From Acinetobacter sp. HY1485 (lineage in GTDB: Bacteria; Pseudomonadota; Gammaproteobacteria; Pseudomonadales; Moraxellaceae), in contig NZ_JANKZG010000003.1 of NCBI RefSeq assembly GCF_027568475.1, forward strand, positions 62,001 to 126,000: DNA of 64,000 bases. Reading direction: 5' to 3'. Below, piece after piece: positions 41,146 to 48,811 of the stretch. Each line of letters begins with the position of its first letter. The first letter of the stretch is position 1. Made by a program: the position numbers and the translations under genes. The notes under the pieces are model-generated. The model made no database searches, had not been told where the DNA came from, and worked only from the letters and a program-made list of their open reading frames with translations.

Positions 41146-41778
41146 TTAAAACGGCACGTCACACTCAAAATGAAGCATTTGTGCAGTTTGAGGATGTGCA
41201 AAACTTAACTGATGTGCATGCAAACACAAACGATCTGTATATAAAAAATCTTGGGCGTACAGCGTGTCACCCATAATTGGATGACCTAAATACTGCATAT
41301 GCACACGTAATTGATGAGCACGTCCTGTAACTGGTGTTAATTTAACGCGTGTTACAGCGTGACCATTTATCTCAAAATTTTCTACGACTTCCCACTGTGT
41401 AATAGCGGGTTTATTGTGATTTGGATCGACAATATGCAGTGGCGGATGCTCAGGGTCATAAATCACAGGAATATCAATAGTACCTTGTCCTGTTAAATGC
41501 CCTGCAACCACGGCTTGATATGTTTTTGTTGTTTCACGGTCTTGGAATTGTCTTGAAATTTTATTTTGACCTAAACGTGACAAGGCAAAGACTAAAATAC
41601 CCGAAGTATCTCGGTCTAAACGATGAATCAGCAACGTTTTAGGTTCTACGGCAAGTAAACGTGTTTGTACGCTATCGGCAATATCTTTGCCCGGTACACT
41701 TAAAATACCCGCAGGTTTGTTGATCACCATGAAATCATCATCGCGATAAATGAGATGTTCGGTTAGAAAATTATTCAA
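41146..41778 (-). CDS. rluA: Pseudouridine synthase RluA
   Basis: RluA isomerises U746 in 23S rRNA and U32 in some tRNAs. The 210-residue protein carries the RluA-family catalytic motif HRLDRDTSGILVFA with the aspartate nucleophile, preceded by VINKPAGILSVPG and followed by PVTGRAHQLRVHMQYLGHPI. There is no S4 domain, which fits RluA rather than RluC or RluD. It lies between rapA and hemL with gaps of 129 and 100 bases. Confidence 0.9.
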   Translation of the reverse strand: MNNFLTEHLIYRDDDFMVINKPAGILSVPGKDIADSVQTRLLAVEPKTLLIHRLDRDTSGILVFALSRLGQNKISRQFQDRETTKTYQAVVAGHLTGQGTIDIPVIYDPEHPPLHIVDPNHNKPAITQWEVVENFEINGHAVTRVKLTPVTGRAHQLRVHMQYLGHPIMGDTLYAQDFLYTDRLCLHAHQLSFAHPQTAQMLHFECDVPF

Positions 41779-41844
41779 AACTTAATTCCATCGGATCGCC
41801 AAAACAAGGCGTGCCATAATAAAAACCTTAACTTAGAAATACAA

Positions 41845-41872
41845 GTAAAAACGGAGCATTTAAGCCCCGTTT
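41845..41872 (-). terminator. Intrinsic terminator after hemL
   Basis: On the minus strand AAACGGGGC pairs with GCTCCGTTT (one G-T pair) around a TTAAAT loop (41849-41857 with 41864-41872), followed by TTTTTACTTG. Confidence 0.75.
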
Positions 41873-41878
41873 CGATTT

Positions 41879-43171
41879 TTATTTCATTTCTGCAAAGGTT
41901 TCTTTCGCCATTTCAATAGTAAAGGCAATATCTTCGTCTGTATGTGCAGAAGAAATAAAGCCTGCCTCAAATGCAGATGGTGCTAAATTAACACCACGTT
42001 TTAACATACCATGGAAAAACTTTTTAAATGCTTCTACATCACATTTTAAAATATCATCAAAACTTTGAATCTGAGTTTGCTCGGTAAAGTACAAACCAAA
42101 CATACCGCCAATTTGCTCGGTATGCATTGCAATACCCGCTTCGTCAGCTGCTTGCTTTAAACCTTTAAGTAAAATATCCAACTTATCACTTAAATTTTGA
42201 TAAAAGTTTGGCTCACGCAGATGCTCAAACATTTTAATGCCTGCACGCATTGCAAGTGGGTTTCCTGCCAATGTACCCGCTTGATACACACCACCTAACG
42301 GTGCGATACATTCCATAATTTCACGTTTACCACCAAACGCACCCACAGGTAGACCTGCGCCAATAATTTTACCCAATGTGGTTAAATCAGGGATCACGTT
42401 GTAATGTGCTTGTGCCCCACCCAATGCCACACGAAAACCTGTCATCACTTCATCAATAATAAAAACAGATTTGTATTCATCACATACATCACGAATGGCT
42501 TCTAAAAAACCTGCAATTGGTTTTACCAAATTCATATTGCCTGCAACAGGTTCTACAATTACGCCTGCAATGTCTTGACCGTACTTAGCAAAACACTCTT
42601 TTAATGCATCAATATCATTATAAGGAAGCGTAATAGTATGTTTTGCAAAATCGGCAGGTACACCTTTAGACGTTGGTTCGCCAAGGGTAAGTAAGCCCGA
42701 CCCTGCTTTTACCAATAGTGAATCTGAATGCCCATGGTAACAGCCTTCAAATTTTACAATCTTGTCACGCCCTGTATAACCACGTGCCAAACGAATTGCA
42801 GACATCGTTGCTTCTGTGCCTGAATTGGTCATACGTACCATTTCAATCGAAGGTACAATTTCACAAATAATATCGGCAAGAGTGGTTTCGTGAACTGTTG
42901 GCGCACCAAAACTTAACCCATCTTCTGCTGCTGTTTGTACGGCTTTTACAATATCAGGATGTGCATGCCCTAAAATCATCGGTCCCCAAGAACCGATGTA
43001 GTCTACATAACGCTTACCATCGACATCCCACAAATAAGCGCCTTGTGCTTTTTCAATAAATACAGGTGTACCACCCACACCATTAAACGCACGTACAGGT
43101 GAATTTACGCCACCAGGAATATGCTTATTTGCTTGCTTAAAAAGTTGTTGCTGTTTTGCTGAAAGCGTCAT
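41879..43171 (-). CDS. hemL: Glutamate-1-semialdehyde 2,1-aminomutase
   Basis: HemL forms 5-aminolevulinate for haem synthesis via the C5 pathway. The 430-residue protein is a class III PLP enzyme: [15 protein letters not shown] at the N-terminus, [31 protein letters not shown] and the PLP lysine region [17 protein letters not shown]. It starts one base after the thiE stop, with AGGTG upstream, so thiE-hemL are translated together, though they serve different cofactors. A terminator follows. Confidence 0.96.
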   Translation of the reverse strand: MTLSAKQQQLFKQANKHIPGGVNSPVRAFNGVGGTPVFIEKAQGAYLWDVDGKRYVDYIGSWGPMILGHAHPDIVKAVQTAAEDGLSFGAPTVHETTLADIICEIVPSIEMVRMTNSGTEATMSAIRLARGYTGRDKIVKFEGCYHGHSDSLLVKAGSGLLTLGEPTSKGVPADFAKHTITLPYNDIDALKECFAKYGQDIAGVIVEPVAGNMNLVKPIAGFLEAIRDVCDEYKSVFIIDEVMTGFRVALGGAQAHYNVIPDLTTLGKIIGAGLPVGAFGGKREIMECIAPLGGVYQAGTLAGNPLAMRAGIKMFEHLREPNFYQNLSDKLDILLKGLKQAADEAGIAMHTEQIGGMFGLYFTEQTQIQSFDDILKCDVEAFKKFFHGMLKRGVNLAPSAFEAGFISSAHTDEDIAFTIEMAKETFAEMK

Positions 43172-43172
43172 A

Positions 43173-43790
43173 TCACACCTTATTAAATAAATTTGCCCAT
43201 GCGTTTACACGAGCAGGAATATCTTGTAAATCTCGTCCTAAAATATCACTGATCACTGCGCATAAATCAGCACCTGCCTCAATCACAGGTAGTGCATTTT
43301 CAACCGTAAGTCCACCAATTGCACAGATCGGCACATTTATGCTTTTTTTGGCTTGTGCGAGTGTTTGCAAACCAATATTGCCTGCCTCAGGTTTAGTGGA
43401 TGTGGCATAAATTGCACCAAACGCCACATAAGTTGCACCTTCCAAAATTGCTTGTTGTGCAAGCTCTAGGCTGTTCTCACAAGTACGTCCAATAATATGC
43501 CCTTGCTTTAATTGTGCAACAGCATCTGTAATTGCACCGTCACCTTGCCCAAGATGAACGCCTAAATCAAATTGCTGTGCTAAGGCAAGATCATCATTAA
43601 TGACCAATGGCACATTGTAACGGTTACATATTTTTTTGATTTGTTCCACTTCGTTGGGTTGATCTTTGTTTAATATTTTTTTACGGCGGTACTGTAAAAT
43701 TTGAACTTGCTCAGTTGCTAAAGCAACCTGTAGTTTTTGAAGTAGTAGCGGTAATGGATCATCATTTGTAATTAAGTAAAGTCCACGCAT
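43173..43790 (-). CDS. thiE: Thiamine-phosphate synthase
   Basis: ThiE couples the thiazole phosphate and HMP pyrophosphate halves of thiamine. The frame runs upstream through the ompW terminator, so the start is set at 43790 ([11 protein letters not shown]), giving 205 residues. Motifs: [46 protein letters not shown] and the phosphate loop [13 protein letters not shown]. It forms a two-gene unit with hemL. The ribosome site is weak. Confidence 0.92.
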   Translation of the reverse strand: MRGLYLITNDDPLPLLLQKLQVALATEQVQILQYRRKKILNKDQPNEVEQIKKICNRYNVPLVINDDLALAQQFDLGVHLGQGDGAITDAVAQLKQGHIIGRTCENSLELAQQAILEGATYVAFGAIYATSTKPEAGNIGLQTLAQAKKSINVPICAIGGLTVENALPVIEAGADLCAVISDILGRDLQDIPARVNAWANLFNKV

Positions 43791-43837
43791 AACGCTTAAA
43801 GTGCCTAAAACCTTAAGTGTACGGTTTTGTGAGACAT

Positions 43838-43865
43838 AAAAAAAGCCGAGAACTTGTCTCGGCTT
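43838..43865 (-). terminator. Intrinsic terminator after ompW
   Basis: AAGCCGAGA/TCTCGGCTT (43843-43851, 43857-43865) with a five-base loop; on the minus strand it is followed by TTTTTTTAT. It lies 53 bases before the thiE start. Confidence 0.9.
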
Positions 43866-43878
43866 CAAAAAAGTTTGC

Positions 43879-44634
43879 TTAGAAACGGTAGCCAAAGCCA
43901 ACGTAAGTTACAATTGGGTTAATTTCAATTTTTGTTTTAGCCGTTGCAACAGTGGTTTGGGCACGGTTTGAGTACACATCTAAACTTGCTTCTGTATTTA
44001 AATGTGTATAGCTCACAGACGCAGTTGTAAACCAATTTGGTGTAATATTGTAATCTGCACCAACAAATGCAACAGGTGCAATTGAATCTTTAATGGTTAC
44101 ATTACGAATATCAATGCCTTTTTGAGCAACATCATTTGCAACAGTTCCATCTAATTTAAAATCAGAAAAATGTGCATACATCATTCCTGCACCTACATAT
44201 GGGCGGAATTTATTGGTTACAGCACTAAAGTGATATTTAGCCGCAATCACAGGGCTATACACTTTTACAGTGCCAATTTTATCAAATTGATCAAGATTTA
44301 AAGCACCACCTAATAATTTACCTTCACCATCTACATTAATTTTTGGTGGCACGCCTAAAATTAAGCCCAAACTTACATTGTCATTGACCAAATAATCAAA
44401 TTTAAATTCTGCTGTATCTGCATCATCCAATTCAATGCCTGCTTGTGAATTAAAGCCAGATGCCATTAAGGGTGTTCGACTGTTTGTTTGGACACCTTCT
44501 TTTGTACCTTGAGGCATTATGTGTGCCCAACCTGCTGAAACAGAAACGTTCTTTCCATCACTTGTTTCGGCAAAAGATGCAAAGCTTAATGATAATAATG
44601 CGGCAGGTACAATTGCCTTAACAAGTTGTTTCAT
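43879..44634 (-). CDS. ompW: OmpW family outer-membrane protein
   Basis: OmpW forms a small 8-strand barrel thought to move hydrophobic or iron-linked compounds. The start is set at 44634 (MKQLVKAIVPAALLSLSFAS, then FA), giving 251 residues with a signal peptide and a C-terminal phenylalanine (YVGFGYRF). Family segments: NVSLGLILGVPPKINVDGEG, PVIAAKYHFSAVTNKFRPYV and FVGADYNITPNWFTTASVSY. It is a monocistronic unit with a strong terminator. Upstream 44635-44873 is AT-rich. Confidence 0.9.
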   Translation of the reverse strand: MKQLVKAIVPAALLSLSFASFAETSDGKNVSVSAGWAHIMPQGTKEGVQTNSRTPLMASGFNSQAGIELDDADTAEFKFDYLVNDNVSLGLILGVPPKINVDGEGKLLGGALNLDQFDKIGTVKVYSPVIAAKYHFSAVTNKFRPYVGAGMMYAHFSDFKLDGTVANDVAQKGIDIRNVTIKDSIAPVAFVGADYNITPNWFTTASVSYTHLNTEASLDVYSNRAQTTVATAKTKIEINPIVTYVGFGYRF

Positions 44635-44873
44635 GTACTTCAAAACCTTAAAAAAGAGAAAGGTGGGCAACATTTAACCCATAAATTGGATTGAATTTTA
44701 GAATATTTACTTTAATTTTCAATCTTTATTTTAAGAAAATATGAAGGGTTTTATAAAAAAATTTTCAAAATTAAAGTTTTAGCTCTATTTTTATAAATCC
44801 CGACTGTACAAAATAAAAGCAAAACTGTTTTTTTTATTTTATAAAATAGCAATTTTATTGCCGTATACAGATC

Positions 44874-45704
44874 ATGCAAGAAATTGAAATTAAATTACAA
44901 ATCCCTGTCCAGTTTAAACAGCGCCTCATTAATGATATTCAGCAGCAGATAGCTAAAAATATTCATTTGCATGCCAAATACTTTGATACCACACAATCTG
45001 AACTGGCTCAGCGTCATATGGCTATTCGTATGCGTAAAGAAAATGATATTTGGATGCAAACCTTTAAAGCCGCCGATAGTCATATGCAACGCTACGAACT
45101 TGATTTACCACGGGGTAATAATGCCACATTAGATTTAAGCCTTTATCAACATTATCCTAATGTTCTCGCACGCTTAAAAGATATTGACTTAACAACGTTA
45201 AATTTAGAATTTGAAACGATTATTGACCGCACAATACTCGATTTAACGTTTAATGACAGTCAAATTGAATTTTGTTTAGATCAAGGGTGCATTAAAACTC
45301 AAAAACAACAACAAGCGATTTGTGAAGTTGAATTTGAGCTCAAACAAGGACAAGTGCAAGACCTCATCAGTGTGGTGAAGCAGTGGGTTAAAAAATATCA
45401 TTTATGGATTGATGTCCGAAGTAAAGCTGAGCGTGGACATCTTTTATCTCAACAAAAAACCGTGAGCCCTGCACGCACTAACACGCAAGATGCGTTACAG
45501 GCACTCCTCACATTTACCTCTGCCATAGCAGGACAGGTTGCAGAACAAGCACATCTAAAACATGCAAAAGATGCTGCTTGTATATTGCATGCTAAACACC
45601 CAATAGCACTGTTAAACACATTTATTCAAATAGACCAACCCATTGAATTAGTACAGTCTCCTGAATTTAATTTGATGCTTTTAGATTTGCTAGGGCATCA
45701 TTAA
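44874..45704 (+). CDS. CYTH-domain triphosphatase-like protein
   Basis: A 276-residue protein that begins MQEIEIKLQI, the ExExK motif of CYTH (triphosphate tunnel) enzymes, followed by YFDTTQSELAQRHMAIRMRK and the later CEVEFELKQG and RSKAERGH. CYTH enzymes act on inorganic triphosphate, thiamine triphosphate or adenylate cyclisation. The C-terminal ~75 residues are helical and could be a shortened CHAD-like tail. It converges with the orphan gene below, sharing a TTAA as both stop codons. Confidence 0.85.
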   Translation: MQEIEIKLQIPVQFKQRLINDIQQQIAKNIHLHAKYFDTTQSELAQRHMAIRMRKENDIWMQTFKAADSHMQRYELDLPRGNNATLDLSLYQHYPNVLARLKDIDLTTLNLEFETIIDRTILDLTFNDSQIEFCLDQGCIKTQKQQQAICEVEFELKQGQVQDLISVVKQWVKKYHLWIDVRSKAERGHLLSQQKTVSPARTNTQDALQALLTFTSAIAGQVAEQAHLKHAKDAACILHAKHPIALLNTFIQIDQPIELVQSPEFNLMLLDLLGHH

Positions 45705-46336
45705 CGGTATTTACCAAATATTTTCCAAACCCCATTATCTGCAAGTGGATCGCTGTAACTGTCACTACGTTGTTTACGAGGTTTATCACGCGCATCCACA
45801 AGCTTAAAGTGAGGCTCCACGCCTAATACAATACCATTGACATAAAAACGTGTACGCGTATATTCACTTTGTCCATGTTGAAATACATAAGTACGTAAAT
45901 CGATAAATTTACGATGTGCCACCAGAGCTGCCGTATCATCACTTTCAAGCCATTCACGCATCGCCTGCGTTTCAGCTAAATCATAATGTCCACATTTTTC
46001 AACTAAAGACGCCACACCACGAAACGTTTTAGATTCTTTGGCAAGCGTTTTATTAATCCGAATACGATCTACATTAAAAAAGAACAAAGGTAAATTTAAA
46101 TGACTAGGCAGATGAAATGCGTCTATAAGTTCATCTTGCATAAATGGTTGGCACAGCTCTTGTGCACGTTCTATAAGCGGTTGCCATTGCTTATAGTAAT
46201 GCTGTACGTCTGCCTGAGCACCGTAGTAAATAGGTAATCCCTCCACAAATGCTAATTCTTGTGGTGGAAAAATTTGTTGGCGAAGCAACTGAATCTCTTG
46301 TTTGAGGTTCTGAATTTCAATGGCATCTTTGGTCAT
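45701..46336 (-). CDS. Orphan protein of unknown function
   Basis: A 211-residue soluble protein: MTKDAIEIQNLKQEIQLLRQ forms a short coiled-coil-like start. It continues with an aromatic-rich middle (LPIYYGAQADVQHYYKQWQP, HLPSHLNLPLFFFNVDRIRI) and a region of RTYVFQHGQSEYTRTRFYVN. No signal peptide, membrane segment or enzyme motif is seen. It may be a conserved Acinetobacter protein of unknown role. It overlaps the CYTH gene stop by four bases and diverges from the DUF3144 gene. Confidence 0.65.
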   Translation of the reverse strand: MTKDAIEIQNLKQEIQLLRQQIFPPQELAFVEGLPIYYGAQADVQHYYKQWQPLIERAQELCQPFMQDELIDAFHLPSHLNLPLFFFNVDRIRINKTLAKESKTFRGVASLVEKCGHYDLAETQAMREWLESDDTAALVAHRKFIDLRTYVFQHGQSEYTRTRFYVNGIVLGVEPHFKLVDARDKPRKQRSDSYSDPLADNGVWKIFGKYR

Positions 46337-46437
46337 AGCAACACCCTAAACTTAGGCTACAAAGCATACGAAAACAGTTCAGTTTACACAATCCTTAATT
46401 TATAATAAAAACTTTAGTATGTAGATGAGAAAGGACA

Positions 46438-46779
46438 ATGACTCAAAAAATTCAAGCCACGGATGTGACCGAAGAAGAAGCATTAAATGCGCTATTTTTT
46501 GAGCAAGCAGATGAATTTATTAAACTTGCAAATGAATTTTGTCGTAAAGACAAACGTGAGCAAGTGAGTGCATCCATGTTGTTTGCAACTACACGTTTTA
46601 ATACATGGGTGGCTGCCAATAATTTTAAAGACGGCGAAGAAATGCGTACGGCCAAAGAACAAGTGATGCAATACTTGATGCAACAATTTCAAATGATGTT
46701 AGAGGATCATTTTGATGAATATTGTGACCAATTTGATACCTATCTACGCTTTCGTAAAAACGAGCAGCACGAGCATTAA
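46438..46779 (+). CDS. DUF3144 family protein
   Basis: A 113-residue cytosolic protein with the DUF3144 pattern: LFFEQADEFIKLANEFC, then KREQVSASMLFATTRFNTWV. The family is widespread in gamma-proteobacteria and has no assigned function. A good ribosome site (GAAAGGAC) lies before the ATG and a TATAAT stretch (46401-46406) upstream. The stop shares a TTAA with the LysR gene stop. GAGCAG/CTGCTC (46762-46767, 46782-46787) can form a hairpin across the two stops. Confidence 0.85.
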   Translation: MTQKIQATDVTEEEALNALFFEQADEFIKLANEFCRKDKREQVSASMLFATTRFNTWVAANNFKDGEEMRTAKEQVMQYLMQQFQMMLEDHFDEYCDQFDTYLRFRKNEQHEH

Positions 46780-47591
46780 AACTGCTCAATAATAGCATTA
46801 AGTACTGCTCGTACAGCACTATTTTTTGCTAAGCCCTGATGATACGCCAACCAAACTTCATAATTTAGTTGGCGTTTTTGATGAGGCAATATCTGAACTA
46901 ATTGTGCTTGTTGGGCATAAAAAGAAGGCACCTCACCAATTGCTAACCCTTCTTTAACCATATTTATCAATGAAGCTGTTGTATTCACTTCAATATTTGC
47001 TTGCTCAATTAAACTCGATGCTTGGATAATACCTGCTTTGTACTTTACCCAATAATGTATCCCATCCTTCGGCATGCCATACTTTTGAATATATGCCTTA
47101 GATGCATATAAACCTACTTCCCATGTAGCTAATTTTTTAACCACATAGTTTTGTTGAGTTGGACGCACTGTACGCAACACAATATCTGCTTCGCCTGAAT
47201 TTAAATCAGCAAGCGATGTCGTCACATCTAACCGAATATTAATATAATCATGGCTTACTCTAAGTTGTTTAATTGCATTTAATACGCCGTAATGTGCCAA
47301 AGCATCCGTTGTACTAATAGTCACAGTTTCTATTTTGGGCAAACTTTGGTGATTAAATTGTGTTGCCAAACTTTGCATTTGCTTTGCAATATCGATGAGC
47401 TGTACTGCATCAGGTGTGGGTGTTAACCCCTCTACCGAACGGATAAATAATTTTTTCCCGAGCCGTTGTTCTAAACGATCTAAACGGCGCCCCACGGTAG
47501 ACTGATTTATATTAAGTAGACGTGCCGTATTCGTCAGTGTCTTTTGTTCATAAGCATATAAAAATAGGGCTAACTCATTCCAATTATGCAT
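46776..47591 (-). CDS. LysR family transcriptional regulator
   Basis: A 271-residue LysR regulator, slightly short. The winged HTH is at the N-terminus: LALFLYAYEQKTLTNTARLL, NINQSTVGRRLDRLEQRLGK, then LFIRSVEGLTPT. The effector domain follows (KIETVTISTTDALAHYGVLN). It diverges from the Bcr/CflA-type efflux gene across an 83-base gap holding a direct repeat, the usual arrangement for a regulator of that gene. Effector unknown. Confidence 0.88.
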   Translation of the reverse strand: MHNWNELALFLYAYEQKTLTNTARLLNINQSTVGRRLDRLEQRLGKKLFIRSVEGLTPTPDAVQLIDIAKQMQSLATQFNHQSLPKIETVTISTTDALAHYGVLNAIKQLRVSHDYINIRLDVTTSLADLNSGEADIVLRTVRPTQQNYVVKKLATWEVGLYASKAYIQKYGMPKDGIHYWVKYKAGIIQASSLIEQANIEVNTTASLINMVKEGLAIGEVPSFYAQQAQLVQILPHQKRQLNYEVWLAYHQGLAKNSAVRAVLNAIIEQF

Positions 47592-47626
47592 TTTTGCATC
47601 TTTAATATGTAAATTTATGCATTTTT
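47586..47626. promoter_or_regulatory. Direct repeat between LysR and efflux genes
   Basis: ATGCATTTTT occurs twice, at 47586-47595 (covering the LysR start codon) and 47617-47626, 31 bases apart, about three helical turns. Candidate LysR binding sites for the divergent efflux gene. Confidence 0.4.
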
Positions 47627-47674
47627 ACCACACTTTAAGACCACTAAACTGCACTTTTTAATGGAGTGATGGTT

Positions 47675-48811
47675 ATGGGTCGTATCGTTTTATGTATTGT
47701 TTTAATCAGTAGTTTTGGGCTTTTAGCCTCAGATATTTATCTACCCGCTTTAGATCTTATTAGTACAGACTTTCATGTTTCACATACTAATATTACCTTA
47801 ACAATTTCTGCTTATCTAATTGCTTTAGCCGTTGCACAGCTTTTTTATGCACCTTTTATTACACACTTTGGCAGTAAAACGACTTTGCTTTTTGGCATAA
47901 GTCTCTATTTTTTAAGTGCTATTAGCTGTGCTTATAGTTCTACATTGATATGTTTTTTAGGATTCCGTATTTTACAAGGCATAGGTGCAGCATCAGGGCT
48001 GGTTATTGGGCGTGTTTTAATTTCTCAGTATTTTTCTGCACAACAAATACCACATATTTATGCCATCGTTTATCCTTGTGTGGCACTTTCGCCTGCATTA
48101 GCACCTTTAATAGGCAGTTATCTCACACATTATTTTGGGTGGCACAGTAATTTTATTTTTATTGCATGTTTTGCTTTATTTAGTTTTATTTTATGTAGAC
48201 GTTATTTGCCACAGTATTACTTACCTAAAACCAATATTTGGCAGAGTTATTTTACGGTACTACGTGAGCCTAAATTTATTAAAAATACACTGGTCGTTTG
48301 TTGTATCTATCAAGCATGGTTTATCTACCTAACCCAATCTGCTTTTATTTTTAAAGATTTTCATCTAGGCGAGCAAACGATTGGTTTTTTATATATTCCA
48401 TTAAGTATTGGCATCATTTTGGCAAATATCTGTACCAAAAAAGCCCTAAAACAATATTCTCCACAACACATTATTAAAATAGGTCTACTGTGTTTTTTGC
48501 TCGGTGGTATGTGCTTTTATTTTCTGCCTGTTTCTGTTGTTAGCTTAATTAGCTCTATGTTTTTCGTAAGTTTAGCCAATGGTTCAAGTTTATCTTTAGC
48601 TGTTGCAGAAGCAAATTTACCGCATCATTCTGCAACAGCATCCAGTTTAATTGGCTTTTTACAAATTAGCAGTGCAGGCATATGTAGTTATACCATCAGC
48701 GCATGTTTTGGGCACAGTTATACTGTACTTGCCATTAGCATTTTAGTACTTGCCTGCTTAAGTTTGTTTATTTACCAAATTGGTCGGCACTTACCTCTAC
48801 GTACTCGTTAA
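47675..48811 (+). CDS. Bcr/CflA-type MFS drug efflux protein
   Basis: A 378-residue major facilitator with about 12 membrane segments. SSFGLLASDIYLPALDLIS near the N-terminus and GFRILQGIGAASGLVIGRVL in the fourth region are typical of the Bcr/CflA drug-resistance subgroup. The start at 47675 is chosen over two in-frame codons (47666, 47669) for its spacing from GGAG. It diverges from a LysR regulator. Its last 44 bases overlap the end of the M16 peptidase gene on the opposite strand. Confidence 0.88.
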   Translation: MGRIVLCIVLISSFGLLASDIYLPALDLISTDFHVSHTNITLTISAYLIALAVAQLFYAPFITHFGSKTTLLFGISLYFLSAISCAYSSTLICFLGFRILQGIGAASGLVIGRVLISQYFSAQQIPHIYAIVYPCVALSPALAPLIGSYLTHYFGWHSNFIFIACFALFSFILCRRYLPQYYLPKTNIWQSYFTVLREPKFIKNTLVVCCIYQAWFIYLTQSAFIFKDFHLGEQTIGFLYIPLSIGIILANICTKKALKQYSPQHIIKIGLLCFLLGGMCFYFLPVSVVSLISSMFFVSLANGSSLSLAVAEANLPHHSATASSLIGFLQISSAGICSYTISACFGHSYTVLAISILVLACLSLFIYQIGRHLPLRTR

